Shown here: in pieces, positions 1-9,883 of the stretch
Position numbering within the stretch: the stretch's first letter is position 1
Layout: each line of letters starts with the position of its first letter
Assembly (NCBI RefSeq): GCF_001632805.1
Contig: NZ_CP007220.1
Span: 2,108,001-2,172,000, forward strand
Length of the DNA: 64,000 nucleotides
Origin: Mycobacteroides chelonae CCUG 47445
GTDB lineage: Bacteria; Actinomycetota; Actinomycetes; Mycobacteriales; Mycobacteriaceae
Direction: 5' to 3'
Translations under genes and position numbers: made by a program
Notes under the pieces: generated by a model
What the model saw: the letters and a program-made list of their open reading frames with translations, nothing else
Told to the model about the DNA's origin: nothing
The model's database searches: none

Positions 1-2280
1 ATGGCCTTCGATGAAACAGGTCAGGCTGACAACTTGGAGCGTCGTAAGGAGATCTGCGGGCGCGCCTACCGGATCCTGACCGAAGAGGTCGGTTTCCCGG
101 CCGAGGACATCATCTTCGATCCGAACTGCTTCGCGCTGGCGACGGGTATCGAGGAGCACGCGACGTATGGGATCGACTTCATCGAGGCCTGCGCCTGGAT
201 CAAGGAGAACCTGCCCGGGGTGCACATCTCTGGCGGTATCTCGAACGTGTCGTTCTCGTTCCGCGGCAACAATCCCGTCCGCGAGGCCATCCACGCGGTG
301 TTCCTGTTCCACGCCATCAAGGCCGGTCTGGACATGGGCATCGTCAATGCCGGCGCACTGGTGCCCTACGACTCGATCGACTCCGAGCTGCGCGAGCGCA
401 TCGAGGACGTCGTCCTGAACAGACGCGCGGACGCGGCAGAACGGCTCCTGGAGATCGCCGAGCGGTTCAACAGCACGGAGAACTCGGGCGGAGGAGACGA
501 TCGAGCCGTTCAAGAGTGGCGCAGTCTTCCTGTGCGCGAACGGATTACGCACGCTCTGGTCAAGGGAATCGACGCCCATGTCGATGACGACACCGAGGAG
601 TTGCGCGCCGAGATCGCCGACGCGGGCGGTCGCCCCATCGAGGTGATCGAGGGTCCACTGATGGACGGCATGAACGTCGTCGGCGACCTCTTCGGTGCGG
701 GAAAGATGTTTCTGCCGCAGGTGGTGAAGTCGGCCCGGGTGATGAAGAAGGCCGTCGCGTATCTGCTGCCCTTCATCGAGAAGGAAAAAGAAGAGTCCGG
801 CGCTGCAAAATCCAAGGACACCAACGGCACCATCATCATGGCGACCGTGAAGGGCGACGTCCACGACATCGGCAAGAATATCGTCGGAGTCGTCTTGCAG
901 TGCAACAACTTCGAAGTGATCGACCTCGGTGTGATGGTGCCCGCCCAGAAGATCCTGGACGCGGCGAAGGAGCACGACGCCGACATCATCGGGTTGTCCG
1001 GCTTGATCACCCCGTCGCTGGACGAGATGGCCAACTTCGCCGTCGAAATGGAACGCGAAGGGCTCCAGATCCCGCTGCTGATCGGTGGCGCGACCACCTC
1101 GCGCGCACACACCGCGGTAAAGATCTCACCACGGCGCAAGGGCCCGGTGGTCTGGGTCAAAGATGCCTCGCGTTCCGTTCCCGTCGCCGCCGCGCTCCTC
1201 GATGACAAGCAGCGGCCAGGACTGCTGGAGGCCACCGAGAAGGACTACGCGTCGCTTCGCGAACGGCATGCACAGAAGAACGAGCGGCCGACGCTGACGC
1301 TGGAGAAGGCCCGCGCCAACCGGACGCCGATCGAGTGGGACGGATACACGCCGCCCGCGCCCGTCATAGGGATTGGGGTTCGGGAGTTTCTGGACTACGA
1401 CATCGCCGAGCTGCGCGAGTACATCGACTGGCAGCCGTTCTTCAACGCCTGGGAGATGAAGGGCCGGTTCCCCGACATCCTCAACAACCCGGCGACTGGC
1501 GAGGCCGCGCGCAAGCTATACGACGACGCCCAGCAGATGCTGGACACCCTGATCAAGGAGAAGTGGCTGACCGCCAATGGGGTGATCGGCTTCTTCCCCG
1601 CGAATGCGGTGGGTGATGACATCGAGGTCTACACCGACGACACTCGCACTGAGGTGCTGACCACGCTGCATAACCTGCGTCAGCAGGGTGAGCACCGCGA
1701 CGGCATCCCGAACCGGTCGCTGGGCGACTACATCGCGCCCAAGGACACGGGCCTGGCCGACTACGTCGGCGCCTTCGCGGTCACCTCGGGGCTCGGCAGC
1801 CAGGACAAGATCATGGAGTTCAAGGCGGATCTGGACGACTACAGCGCGATCCTGCTGGAGTCGGTCGCCGACCGGCTGGCCGAGGCTTTCGCCGAGCGGA
1901 TGCACCAGCGGGTCCGCAAGGAGTTCTGGGGCTTCCAGCCTGATGAGCAGCTGGACAACGAGGCACTCATCGGCGAGAAGTACCGGGGAATCCGCCCGGC
2001 ACCCGGTTACCCGGCCTGCCCGGAACACACCGAGAAGGTGACACTGTTCGACCTGATGGACGTCACGAAGCGGACCGGCATCGAGCTGACCGAATCGATG
2101 GCGATGTGGCCCGGCGCCGCGGTCAGCGGCTGGTACTTCTCGCACCCGCAGTCGCAGTACTTCGTGGTCGGCCGGTTGGCCCAGGACCAGGTCGCCGACT
2201 ATGCCAAGCGCAAGGGCTGGACCCTGCAGGAAGCGGAGCGCTGGCTCGGCCCGAACCTCGGATACAACCCTGAGGACTGA
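1..2280 (+). CDS. metH: Cobalamin-dependent methionine synthase MetH, C-terminal part (5' end outside the window)
   Basis: This enzyme transfers a methyl group from 5-methyltetrahydrofolate to homocysteine through methylcobalamin in the cytosol. The visible 759 residues begin inside the pterin-binding barrel (to about residue 150). The four-helix B12 cap follows at about 175-265. The Rossmann B12 domain carries the D-x-H-x-x-G motif with the cobalt-ligating His288, plus the GLSGLITPS and GGATTS segments. The S-adenosylmethionine reactivation domain fills about 440-759 and includes [12 protein letters not shown]. The family is near 1200 residues, so roughly 430 N-terminal residues, including the homocysteine-binding zinc domain, lie upstream. 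The ATG at base 1 is an internal Met, not the start. A HAD gene follows after about 46 bases. Confidence 0.97.
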   Translation: MAFDETGQADNLERRKEICGRAYRILTEEVGFPAEDIIFDPNCFALATGIEEHATYGIDFIEACAWIKENLPGVHISGGISNVSFSFRGNNPVREAIHAVFLFHAIKAGLDMGIVNAGALVPYDSIDSELRERIEDVVLNRRADAAERLLEIAERFNSTENSGGGDDRAVQEWRSLPVRERITHALVKGIDAHVDDDTEELRAEIADAGGRPIEVIEGPLMDGMNVVGDLFGAGKMFLPQVVKSARVMKKAVAYLLPFIEKEKEESGAAKSKDTNGTIIMATVKGDVHDIGKNIVGVVLQCNNFEVIDLGVMVPAQKILDAAKEHDADIIGLSGLITPSLDEMANFAVEMEREGLQIPLLIGGATTSRAHTAVKISPRRKGPVVWVKDASRSVPVAAALLDDKQRPGLLEATEKDYASLRERHAQKNERPTLTLEKARANRTPIEWDGYTPPAPVIGIGVREFLDYDIAELREYIDWQPFFNAWEMKGRFPDILNNPATGEAARKLYDDAQQMLDTLIKEKWLTANGVIGFFPANAVGDDIEVYTDDTRTEVLTTLHNLRQQGEHRDGIPNRSLGDYIAPKDTGLADYVGAFAVTSGLGSQDKIMEFKADLDDYSAILLESVADRLAEAFAERMHQRVRKEFWGFQPDEQLDNEALIGEKYRGIRPAPGYPACPEHTEKVTLFDLMDVTKRTGIELTESMAMWPGAAVSGWYFSHPQSQYFVVGRLAQDQVADYAKRKGWTLQEAERWLGPNLGYNPED

Positions 2281-2326
2281 GCACCGGCGTCATGGGCAGC
2301 AGGCGACCTCTGACAGAATTGGTCGC

Positions 2327-3010
2327 ATGCGCGCGGTGCTGTGGGACATGGACGGCACGCTCATCGACTCGGAGAAGCTCTGGGATATCTCGATGGCCGA
2401 AACGTGCCGCAGGCTGGGCGGCGAGATGACCCCCGAGCTGCGTACCGCGCTGCTCGGCGGATCCGCCGAGGCCACCATGAAGATGATGTTCGCAGCGTTC
2501 GGGCTGGAGCCGGACCCCGAGCTGATGGCCCGCGAGAACGACTGGCTGCACGAGTACACCGGCGAGCTCTTCGAAACCAATCTCACCTGGTGCGATGGCG
2601 CCCAGGACATGCTCGCGCAGCTCGCCGCCGAGCAGGTACCCATGGCACTGGTGACCAACACCATCAGATCACTCACCAACCAGGCGCTCAAGACCATTGG
2701 CACACAGTGGTTTTCCGGAACCGTATGCGGCGACGAGGTGGTGCGCACCAAACCGGCCCCCGACCCGTACTTGCGGGCTGCCGCGCTGCTGGACATAGAT
2801 CCGGCCGATTGCCTGGCCATCGAGGACTCGGCGACCGGTGCCGCCGCGGCCGAGGCGGCGGGTTGTGTGGTGCTGGTGGTGCCCAACCATGTCGAGGTGC
2901 CCGCCGGCGACCGGCGCAGGCACGCCGCCACGTTGTCGGGTCTGTCCGCGGCCGACCTGCGGCGTGCCCACGCGGATGTGCTGACCGCCACCACGTGCAA
3001 ACCCATATGA
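2327..3010 (+). CDS. HAD-superfamily phosphatase (beta-phosphoglucomutase-like)
   Basis: The predicted 227-residue cytosolic hydrolase starts [19 protein letters not shown], which is HAD motif I with nucleophile Asp7 and acid/base Asp9. Motif II is the Thr of ALVTNT, a Lys lies in [12 protein letters not shown], and the acidic motif is [17 protein letters not shown] helical cap follows motif I, as in subclass IA phosphatases. The ATG at 2327 was chosen because motif I must sit at the extreme N terminus; longer in-frame starts would overlap metH. The substrate cannot be read from the sequence. It lies between metH and the his genes, all on the same strand, and may be co-transcribed with them. 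Confidence 0.88.
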   Translation: MRAVLWDMDGTLIDSEKLWDISMAETCRRLGGEMTPELRTALLGGSAEATMKMMFAAFGLEPDPELMARENDWLHEYTGELFETNLTWCDGAQDMLAQLAAEQVPMALVTNTIRSLTNQALKTIGTQWFSGTVCGDEVVRTKPAPDPYLRAAALLDIDPADCLAIEDSATGAAAAEAAGCVVLVVPNHVEVPAGDRRRHAATLSGLSAADLRRAHADVLTATTCKPI

Positions 3011-3026
3011 CTCACCAGGCGGGGTC

Positions 3027-3308
3027 GTGACAGAATCGCCACCCGTGAAGACCTTCGACGAGCTGTTCGCTGAGCTCAGTGATCGCGCCAAGACCCGGCC
3101 CGAGGGGAGTGGCACCGTTGCCGCCCTCGATGCGGGGGTGCACACCCTGGGCAAGAAACTGCTCGAAGAGGCGGGTGAGGTGTGGCTGGCCGCTGAACAC
3201 GAGAGCGACGAGTCGCTTGCCGAAGAGGTGAGCCAGCTGCTCTATTGGGCACAGGTGCTGCTGATCGCCCGCGGTCTGACTCTTGACGACGTCTACCGGA
3301 AGCTCTGA
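3027..3308 (+). CDS. hisE: Phosphoribosyl-ATP pyrophosphatase HisE
   Basis: This is the second step of histidine biosynthesis: hydrolysis of phosphoribosyl-ATP to phosphoribosyl-AMP and pyrophosphate. The 93-residue all-helical protein matches the length of the mycobacterial stand-alone HisE. It has the metal-binding signature [15 protein letters not shown] and later [14 protein letters not shown]. The start is GTG 3027, giving the N terminus [10 protein letters not shown]; a second GTG at 3045 is less likely because it would lose the usual leader before VKTF. The stop is followed after one base by the hisG ATG, so the two are translationally close and almost certainly one transcript. Confidence 0.96.
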
Positions 3309-3309
3309 C

Positions 3310-4188
3310 ATGACCAGTACGAACGGCGTCCCCAAGGCTCTGCGCGTGGCCGTCCCCAACAAGGGCGCGCTCAGCGAGGCCGCATCGGAGATCCTGTCGG
3401 AGGCCGGCTATCGGCGGCGTGGCGACGCCAAGGATCTGACCGTGCTCGACCCGCAGAACGACGTCGAGTTCTTCTTCTTGAGGCCCAAGGACATCGCGAT
3501 CTATGTCGGCTCGGGCGAGCTTGATCTTGGTATCACCGGTCGTGATCTGATGATGGACTCCGATGCGCCGGTGATCGAGCGGTTGGCGCTGGGATTCGGT
3601 GGTTCGACCTTCCGTTACGCCGCACCCGCCGATCGAGACTGGACGATTTACGACATCGCCGGCAAGCGGATTGCCACTGCCTACCCCAACCTGGTCCGAA
3701 AGGATCTGGCCGCCAAGGGGATCGAGGCCGAAGTCATTCGTCTGGATGGTGCCGTCGAGATATCCATCCAGCTGGGTGTGGCCGATGTGATCGCCGACAT
3801 TGTCGGTACCGGCCGCACCTTGCGTCAGCACGGTCTGGCGCCCTTCGGGGAGTCGCTGTGTGATTCGGAAGCCGTGCTGATCGAGCGGGAGAATGCCGAT
3901 CCGGCAACGCAAACCGCGCGCACGCAGCTGAGCACTCGCATCCAGGGTGTGGTGTTCGGCCAGCAGTATTTGATGCTCGACTACGACTGCCCGCGCGAGG
4001 TTCTGGATGAGGCGCTCAAGGTAACGCCCGGACTGGAATCACCGACGCTGGCCCCGCTGGCCGACGAGAAGTGGGTGGCGGTGCGTGCCCTTGCGCCACG
4101 CAAGGGGGTCAACACCACCATGGATGCGCTTGCCGCGATCGGCGCGAAGGCCATCTTGGCCTCCGAGGTCAGGTTCTTCCGGGCCTAG
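3310..4188 (+). CDS. hisG: ATP phosphoribosyltransferase HisG (long form)
   Basis: HisG condenses ATP and PRPP in the first committed step of histidine synthesis. The product is 292 residues. It opens with [19 protein letters not shown], has the PRPP-binding stretch [19 protein letters not shown] at about 160-180, and ends in the ferredoxin-like C-terminal regulatory domain. That domain is typical of the long, HisZ-independent, histidine-inhibited form. ATG 3310 lies one base after the hisE stop. An in-frame ATG further upstream lies inside hisE and is not needed. A receiver-like gene follows after about 70 bases. Confidence 0.96.
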   Translation: MTSTNGVPKALRVAVPNKGALSEAASEILSEAGYRRRGDAKDLTVLDPQNDVEFFFLRPKDIAIYVGSGELDLGITGRDLMMDSDAPVIERLALGFGGSTFRYAAPADRDWTIYDIAGKRIATAYPNLVRKDLAAKGIEAEVIRLDGAVEISIQLGVADVIADIVGTGRTLRQHGLAPFGESLCDSEAVLIERENADPATQTARTQLSTRIQGVVFGQQYLMLDYDCPREVLDEALKVTPGLESPTLAPLADEKWVAVRALAPRKGVNTTMDALAAIGAKAILASEVRFFRA

Positions 4189-4257
4189 TTTTCCCGGGTT
4201 TCCTGGGCTTTCCCGGATTCCATCGCGAGCGGCGTCGGCTCGGCCTAGCATGGCCCT

Positions 4258-4653
4258 ATGGCGCTGCACGTCCTCGTTTATAGCGATGACATCACGGTCC
4301 GGCGCAAGGTAATTCAGGGAATCGGCACCCGGCCTGATTCCGCCCTGCCGCCGCTGGAGTTCGTCGAGGTAGCCACCGGGCCCATGGTCATCGAACGCCT
4401 GGGTGCGGGCGGTATCGACTTGGCCGTCCTGGATGGTGAGGCGACGCCCTTCGGCGGGATGGGTGTGGCCAAGCAGGTCAAAGACGAGGTCGACGCTCCG
4501 CCGCCGATCGTCGTTCTGACCGGTCGTCCGCAAGACAGCTGGCTGGCGAGCTGGTCTCGTGCCGAGGGCGTGGTGCCGCGGCCGATCGATCCCATGCGAC
4601 TGACCGCGACGGTTATCGACCTGCTCGGTTCGGCTGCCGCTACACGCCGCTGA
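4258..4653 (+). CDS. Stand-alone atypical response-regulator receiver protein (Rv3143-like)
   Basis: The 131-residue protein is a single CheY-like receiver fold with no output domain. The acidic pair is Asp10-Asp11 (VLVYSDD), the candidate phospho-acceptor is Asp59 in LAVLDGEATP, and the Thr switch is Thr88 in VVLTG. The normally invariant Lys appears replaced by Arg108 in VVPRPIDP, so conventional phosphorylation may be altered. In M. tuberculosis a close relative, Rv3143, also sits just upstream of nuoA, so the gene probably travelled with the nuo block. There is no histidine kinase next to it. Its role is unknown, and a link to respiration is inferred only from position. Confidence 0.85.
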   Translation: MALHVLVYSDDITVRRKVIQGIGTRPDSALPPLEFVEVATGPMVIERLGAGGIDLAVLDGEATPFGGMGVAKQVKDEVDAPPPIVVLTGRPQDSWLASWSRAEGVVPRPIDPMRLTATVIDLLGSAAATRR

Positions 4654-4859
4654 CGTCAGCCTTCCCAGGCTCTTCGGCTCAGTACTTAATTGCGCAAAAC
4701 ACCGTCAAACGGTGGCATGGATCCAGCGCCAACCGATAGTGTGTTTGTTAGGTCACATCTGTACTGGTCGGCAGCCCTCGACCACAGACAGCACTGACAC
4801 GGCAACGTTGCCGATCCAGCACAGGGACCCGATCGATCGATTCGGGAGGCTGGTCTGCC
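4654..4859 (+). promoter_or_regulatory. Intergenic leader and likely promoter region of the nuo operon
   Basis: About 205 bases separate the receiver gene from nuoA and contain no credible coding frame. The stretch is less GC-rich around 4690-4760 than its surroundings, as expected for a promoter of the 15-kb operon. The weak GGGAGG element at 4844-4849 before ATG 4860 could serve as ribosome-binding site. No textbook operator could be assigned with confidence. Confidence 0.45.
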
Positions 4860-5246
4860 ATGGATGCGTATGTGCCGATCTTGGTACTCGGCGCCATTGC
4901 GGTGGCCTTTGCCGTTTTCTCCATTGGGATTTCATCGTTTGTCGGTCCACGTCGATACAACCGGGCCAAGCTTCAGGCCTACGAGTGTGGCATCGAGGCC
5001 ACCCAGCATTCGATGGGCCGTGATCATCATGGCGCCGCATCCGGCGGACATCGGGTGCCCGTCAAGTACTACCTCACCGCCATGTTGTTCATCATTTTCG
5101 ATATCGAGATCGTCTTCTTGTATCCGTGGGCCGTCCATTTCGGCGCCCTCGGACTGTTCGGACTGCTCGCAATGGCCCTGTTCATCGTCAACGTGTCGGT
5201 GGCGTACGCCTACGAATGGAGGCGCGGTGGCCTGAGCTGGGATTAG
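4860..5246 (+). CDS. nuoA: NADH-quinone oxidoreductase subunit A
   Basis: NuoA is a small membrane subunit of complex I near the quinone cavity. The 128 residues form three predicted transmembrane helices: about 4-24 (PILVLGAIAVAFAVFSIGI), 62-85 and 90-110. The conserved loop YECGIEAT carries the Cys known to become exposed in deactivated enzyme, and FIIFDIEIVFLYPWA follows. Length equals the M. tuberculosis protein. This is the first gene of a 14-gene operon on one strand; nuoB begins 72 bases downstream. Confidence 0.97.
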   Translation: MDAYVPILVLGAIAVAFAVFSIGISSFVGPRRYNRAKLQAYECGIEATQHSMGRDHHGAASGGHRVPVKYYLTAMLFIIFDIEIVFLYPWAVHFGALGLFGLLAMALFIVNVSVAYAYEWRRGGLSWD

Positions 5247-5318
5247 CCCCTATGCGATTGGTGGGGCGACGCGGAAGTCCTTGCAACATCACGAATAAGC
5301 ACACCTGTCGGGAGAGCC

Positions 5319-5873
5319 ATGGGTCTTGAGGAAAAACTGCCTAGCGGATTTCTGCTGAGCACCGTCGAGACGCTGGCGGGATACGTGCGCAAAGGTTCGT
5401 TGTGGCCGGCCACCTTTGGATTGGCCTGCTGTGCCATCGAGATGATGTCCACGGCGGGCCCGCGATTCGATATCGCCCGCTTTGGCATGGAGCGTTTCTC
5501 GGCGACGCCACGGCAGGCCGACCTCATGATCGTGGCGGGCCGGGTGAGTCAGAAGATGGCTCCGGTGTTGCGACAGATCTACGACCAGATGGCTGAACCC
5601 AAATGGGTGCTTGCCATGGGAGTCTGCGCATCATCCGGCGGCATGTTCAACAACTACGCCATTGTCCAAGGTGTCGATCATGTTGTCCCCGTGGATATCT
5701 ACCTTCCAGGATGCCCGCCGCGTCCGGAGATGCTGCTGCATGCGATCTTGAAGTTGCACGAGAAGATTGGGCAGATGCCGCTCGGGGCCAACCGGGAGGA
5801 AGTCATCCGTGAGACCGAGGCCGCCGCGCTTGCCGCGACACCGACCATCGAGATGAAGGGTCTGCTGCGGTGA
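5319..5873 (+). CDS. nuoB: NADH-quinone oxidoreductase subunit B (N2 cluster subunit)
   Basis: NuoB carries the terminal 4Fe-4S cluster N2, which hands electrons to quinone. The tandem cysteines Cys37-Cys38 (LACCAIEMM), Cys103 (GVCASSGG) and Cys132 (LPGCPPRP) are all present in the 184-residue protein. The ATG at 5319 follows a GGGAGAG ribosome-binding site. Its TGA overlaps the GTG start of nuoC by four bases, which implies translational coupling. Confidence 0.98.
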   Translation: MGLEEKLPSGFLLSTVETLAGYVRKGSLWPATFGLACCAIEMMSTAGPRFDIARFGMERFSATPRQADLMIVAGRVSQKMAPVLRQIYDQMAEPKWVLAMGVCASSGGMFNNYAIVQGVDHVVPVDIYLPGCPPRPEMLLHAILKLHEKIGQMPLGANREEVIRETEAAALAATPTIEMKGLLR

Positions 5874-6556
5874 CTGGCGACGATCAGAGCTCGGGTGAGG
5901 TCATCGGGGTACGGCATGGGCTCTTCGGGGTCCGGGGCAGCGGCGACACCTCGGGCTACGGTGGGCTGGTTCAGTCGATCTCCTTGCCGGCGAGTTCGAA
6001 TCGCCCGTACGGCGGGTACTTCGACCAAGTCGTCGACCGGCTGGAATCGGTTCTGGCGGAGCAGGAACACCTCACCTACGAGGATGCTGTCGAGAGTGTT
6101 GTCGTCTACCGCGATCAGCTCACGATCCACGTGAAGGCCGAACATCTGGTGCAGGTCGCCCAGTCTCTGCGAGATGATCCGCAGCTGCGTTTCGAGCTCT
6201 GTCTGGGTGTCAGTGGTGTGCATTACCCCGAGGACACCGCGCGGGAACTGCATGCCGTTTACCCACTCATGTCGATCACATGGAACCGCCGGATCATGCT
6301 CGAAGTGGCTGTACCTGATGGTAATCCGCATATCCCGTCGCTGAACGCCGTGTACCCGACCACTGACTGGCATGAACGCGAAACGTACGACTTCTTCGGC
6401 ATCGTCTTCGACGATCACCCCGCGCTGACCCGAATCGAAATGCCCGATGACTGGGAAGGTCATCCTCAACGCAAGGACTATCCACTCGGTGGTGTGCCGG
6501 TCGAGTACCACGGGGCCACCATTGCGCCGCCCGATCAGCGGAGGTCCTACAACTAA
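5870..6556 (+). CDS. nuoC: NADH-quinone oxidoreductase subunit C
   Basis: This is the 30-kDa peripheral-arm subunit, 228 residues, a separate polypeptide rather than the NuoCD fusion of enterobacteria. It shows the family signature around residues 166-185, [16 protein letters not shown], followed by the R-x-x-M-P-D-D-W-x-G-H-P-x-R-K-D-Y-P-L stretch. The start is GTG overlapping the nuoB stop. The stop TAA shares its last base with the nuoD ATG. The N-terminal 35 residues are Gly/Ser rich and variable. Confidence 0.97.
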   Translation: MTGDDQSSGEVIGVRHGLFGVRGSGDTSGYGGLVQSISLPASSNRPYGGYFDQVVDRLESVLAEQEHLTYEDAVESVVVYRDQLTIHVKAEHLVQVAQSLRDDPQLRFELCLGVSGVHYPEDTARELHAVYPLMSITWNRRIMLEVAVPDGNPHIPSLNAVYPTTDWHERETYDFFGIVFDDHPALTRIEMPDDWEGHPQRKDYPLGGVPVEYHGATIAPPDQRRSYN

Positions 6557-7854
6557 TGACAGCACAGCCCGAGACTCATCTCATGGCCGGTGGGCAGGAC
6601 TGGGACGAGATCGTCAGTGCCGCTGCCCAAGCCAGCGACGAGAGAATCGTCGTCAACATGGGCCCGCAGCATCCATCGACCCACGGCGTGCTTCGCTTGA
6701 TCCTGGAGATCGAGGGGGAGACGGTTACCGACGTACGTTGCGGAATCGGCTATCTGCACACCGGTATCGAAAAGAATCTGGAATACCGGACCTGGACGCA
6801 GGGTGTCACCTTCGTGACCCGGATGGACTACCTGTCACCTTTCTTCAACGAGACCGCCTATTGCCTGGGGGTTGAGAAGCTGCTTGACATCACCGACGAA
6901 ATCCCGGAGCGGGCCACCGTGATTCGGGTGTTGATGATGGAGCTCAACCGCATCTCCTCCCATCTGGTCGCACTGGCCACGGGCGGTATGGAACTCGGGG
7001 CGATGACCGCGATGTTCCTCGGTTTCCGGGAACGCGAGATGATCTTGAAGGTTTTCGAAGCAGTCACCGGCCTGCGCATGAATCACGCCTACGTCAGGCC
7101 GGGCGGGTTGGCACAAGATCTGCCCGATGGCGCCGAACAAGAGGTGCGCGATCTGCTCAAGATTCTGCCGGGCAGGTTGCGCGATATGGAAAACCTGTTG
7201 AACGAGAACTACATCTGGAAGGCGCGGACCCAGGGTGTCGGATACCTGGATCTGACCGGGTGTATGGCCTTGGGTATCACCGGTCCGGTGCTGCGTGCCA
7301 CCGGGCTCGCTCACGATCTGCGGCGCGCACAGCCGTACTGCGGTTATGAGAACTATGACTTCGAGGTCATCACCCATGAGGACTGCGACTCTTACGGGCG
7401 ATATCTGATTCGGGTCAAGGAGATGCACGAGTCCATCAAGATCGCCCAGCAGTGTCTTGACCGGTTGCGGCCGGGACCGGTCATGGTGGATGACAAGAAG
7501 ATTGCGTGGCCCGCGGACCTGGCCTCGGGCCCGGATGGACTGGGTAACTCACCCAAGCACATCGCCAAGATCATGGGGACTTCGATGGAAGGACTTATTC
7601 ATCACTTCAAGCTGGTGACCGAGGGGATCCGCGTGCCCGCCGGGCAGGTGTACGTCGCCGTCGAGTCGCCGCGCGGCGAGCTCGGGGTCCATATGGTCAG
7701 TGATGGTGGAACCCGGCCCTATCGTGTGCATTTCCGCGATCCGTCCTTTACCAATCTGCAGTCGGTGTCGGCGATGTGTGAGGGCGGAATGGTGGCCGAC
7801 CTGATAGCCGCGGTGGCGAGCATCGACCCGGTGATGGGCGGGGTGGACCGGTGA
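6556..7854 (+). CDS. nuoD: NADH-quinone oxidoreductase subunit D (quinone-site subunit)
   Basis: NuoD (432 residues) forms the quinone-binding pocket with NuoB and is related to the large subunit of NiFe hydrogenases. The motif [14 protein letters not shown] at about residues 34-47 contains the His loop facing the quinone head group. [23 protein letters not shown] and the C-terminal DPVMGGVDR are all typical. It overlaps nuoC by one base and nuoE by four. Confidence 0.98.
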   Translation: MTAQPETHLMAGGQDWDEIVSAAAQASDERIVVNMGPQHPSTHGVLRLILEIEGETVTDVRCGIGYLHTGIEKNLEYRTWTQGVTFVTRMDYLSPFFNETAYCLGVEKLLDITDEIPERATVIRVLMMELNRISSHLVALATGGMELGAMTAMFLGFREREMILKVFEAVTGLRMNHAYVRPGGLAQDLPDGAEQEVRDLLKILPGRLRDMENLLNENYIWKARTQGVGYLDLTGCMALGITGPVLRATGLAHDLRRAQPYCGYENYDFEVITHEDCDSYGRYLIRVKEMHESIKIAQQCLDRLRPGPVMVDDKKIAWPADLASGPDGLGNSPKHIAKIMGTSMEGLIHHFKLVTEGIRVPAGQVYVAVESPRGELGVHMVSDGGTRPYRVHFRDPSFTNLQSVSAMCEGGMVADLIAAVASIDPVMGGVDR

Positions 7855-8579
7855 GTGAAGTGTTCGTCGAACTCGGGAGCCGTCCGCCGGAGGACGAGGG
7901 CTGCTTCGCCGGGCGCAAAAGCTATCCGCCGGAGGTGGTTTCCCGGCTTGCCATCGACGCCAAGGAGGTTCTCGACCGGTACCCGAGTCGTAGGTCGGCG
8001 TTGCTGCCGCTGCTGCATCTCGTGCAGTCCGAGGACGGGTATGTGACCATGGCGGGAATTGAATTCTGCGCCGGGCAAGTGGAATTGACGGCCGCCGAGG
8101 TCACCGCGGTGGCGAGCTTCTACTCGATGTACCGGCGCGAACCGACCGGGGATTATCTCGTCGGGGTGTGCACCAACACGTTGTGTGCGGTGCTCGGTGG
8201 TGACGCGATCTTGACGCGATTGGTCGACGAGCTTGGCGTGGCACCAGGAGGCACCACCGAGGACGGCAAGGTGACGCTCGAGCATGTCGAGTGCAACGCC
8301 GCCTGCGACTACGCGCCGGTGTTGATGATCAACTGGGAGTTCTTCGATAACCAGACCCCGGACGGGGCTGTAGATCTGGTGAACGGGCTCCGAGGGGGCC
8401 GAATCCCCGAGCCCCCGCGCGGTGCTCCGCCATGCACGTTCAGACAGACCGCCCGGATCTTGGCCGGGTTCGCCGACGACCGGCCGGACGCGGTGGCCGC
8501 CGCCCGGGCCGGGAACCCGACGCTGGCCGGGCTGCGACTGGCCCGGGATGTACAGCGGAACGTGCAGAAGGAGGTGTGA
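7851..8579 (+). CDS. nuoE: NADH-quinone oxidoreductase subunit E (N1a cluster)
   Basis: This thioredoxin-like ferredoxin subunit carries the 2Fe-2S cluster N1a in the NADH-input module. The four ligands are Cys107 and Cys112 (VCTNTLCAV) and Cys148 and Cys152 ([10 protein letters not shown]). The protein is 242 residues, with a C-terminal extension rich in Arg and Ala as in actinobacterial NuoE. GTG 7851 overlaps the nuoD stop by four bases. Its TGA shares one base with the nuoF ATG. Confidence 0.97.
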   Translation: MSEVFVELGSRPPEDEGCFAGRKSYPPEVVSRLAIDAKEVLDRYPSRRSALLPLLHLVQSEDGYVTMAGIEFCAGQVELTAAEVTAVASFYSMYRREPTGDYLVGVCTNTLCAVLGGDAILTRLVDELGVAPGGTTEDGKVTLEHVECNAACDYAPVLMINWEFFDNQTPDGAVDLVNGLRGGRIPEPPRGAPPCTFRQTARILAGFADDRPDAVAAARAGNPTLAGLRLARDVQRNVQKEV

Positions 8580-9883
8580 TGACTTCCTCTATTCTCTCCC
8601 CGGTCCTGTCCGAGTACTGGGATGAGGCCGACTCGTGGACTCTCGACGGGTATCTGCGTCATGACGGATATCAGGGCCTGCGCGCCGCGCTGAGCATGGA
8701 ACCGGACGCGGTCATCGGTGTGGTCAAGGAAGCCGGGCTGCGTGGACGAGGAGGTGCCGGATTCCCGACAGGCACCAAATGGTCCTTCATTCCCCAGGGT
8801 GATGGCAAGCCGCACTATCTGGTGGTCAACGCCGACGAATCCGAACCCGGTACCTGTAAAGACATTCCGCTGATGCTGGCGACGCCACACACCCTCATCG
8901 AGGGAATCGTCATCGCCGCCTACGCGATCCGCGCCGCGCATGCCTTCATCTATGTGCGTGGTGAGGTGATCTCGGTGATCAGGCGACTGCAGACCGCGGT
9001 GGCCCAGGCCTATGAGGCCGGATATCTCGGTCGCAACATTCTTGACAGCGGTTTCGATCTCGAACTGGTGGTGCACGCCGGTGCGGGTGCCTACATCTGC
9101 GGGGAAGAAACCGCGCTCCTGGACTCGCTGGAGGGTCGTCGCGGCCAGCCACGGCTGCGTCCCCCGTTTCCCGCGGTTGCCGGTCTGTATGCCAGCCCGA
9201 CGGTCGTCAACAACGTCGAGTCGATCGCGAGCGTGCCGGTCATCCTGCGGCGCGGCGCCGAGTGGTTCCGGACCATGGGTTCGGAGAAATCCCCTGGATT
9301 CACGTTGTATTCGTTGTCCGGGCATGTGCGCACTCCCGGACAGTACGAGGCCCCGCTCGGCGTGACGCTGCGAGAGCTCCTGGAGCTGGCCGGGGGAGTG
9401 CGGGACGGTCACGGGCTCAAGTTCTGGACTCCCGGTGGTTCGTCGACACCACTGTTCACCGCCGAGCATCTGGACGTCCCACTCGACTATGAAGGGGTGA
9501 GCGCCGCCGGATCGATGTTGGGCACCAAGGCATTACAGATATTCGACGACACCACGTGTGTGGTGCGCGCAGTGCTGAGGTGGACCGAGTTTTATGCGCA
9601 CGAGTCCTGTGGCAAGTGCACGCCCTGTCGCGAGGGCACCTATTGGCTGGTGCGTATTCTGCGGCGACTGGAATCCGGCGACGGTACCGCCGAAGACCTC
9701 GACAAGCTTCTGGATATTTCGGACATCGTGCTGGGCAAGTCTTTCTGTGCTCTCGGAGATGGTGCGGCCAGCCCGATCATGTCCTCGCTCAAGTACTTCC
9801 GCGGAGAGTATGAGGCACACCTGGAGAATGGGTGTCCCTTCGATTCGGCGGCTAGCACCGTATTCGGGGAGGTAGGTCGATGA
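8579..9883 (+). CDS. nuoF: NADH-quinone oxidoreductase subunit F (NADH/FMN subunit)
   Basis: NuoF oxidises NADH through FMN and passes electrons to cluster N3. The NADH-binding glycine loop [14 protein letters not shown] is at about 55-68 and the FMN region is [12 protein letters not shown]. The N3 ligands are Cys344, Cys347 and Cys350 ([11 protein letters not shown]) plus Cys390 (KSFCALGD). ATG 8579 follows a strong GAAGGAGG site and gives 434 residues, close to the family length. Earlier in-frame starts lie inside nuoE and were rejected. The stop overlaps the nuoG ATG by four bases. Confidence 0.97.
   Translation: MTSSILSPVLSEYWDEADSWTLDGYLRHDGYQGLRAALSMEPDAVIGVVKEAGLRGRGGAGFPTGTKWSFIPQGDGKPHYLVVNADESEPGTCKDIPLMLATPHTLIEGIVIAAYAIRAAHAFIYVRGEVISVIRRLQTAVAQAYEAGYLGRNILDSGFDLELVVHAGAGAYICGEETALLDSLEGRRGQPRLRPPFPAVAGLYASPTVVNNVESIASVPVILRRGAEWFRTMGSEKSPGFTLYSLSGHVRTPGQYEAPLGVTLRELLELAGGVRDGHGLKFWTPGGSSTPLFTAEHLDVPLDYEGVSAAGSMLGTKALQIFDDTTCVVRAVLRWTEFYAHESCGKCTPCREGTYWLVRILRRLESGDGTAEDLDKLLDISDIVLGKSFCALGDGAASPIMSSLKYFRGEYEAHLENGCPFDSAASTVFGEVGR

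Noticed and set aside
1-3. ATG at the first base as the start of a complete methionine synthase
   Set aside because: The translated N terminus lies in the middle of the pterin-binding domain; the gene clearly continues upstream.
4740-4757. CRP-like site TGTG...TCACA before nuoA
   Set aside because: The half-sites are two bases too far apart for the TGTGA-N6-TCACA pattern and the left arm lacks the A.
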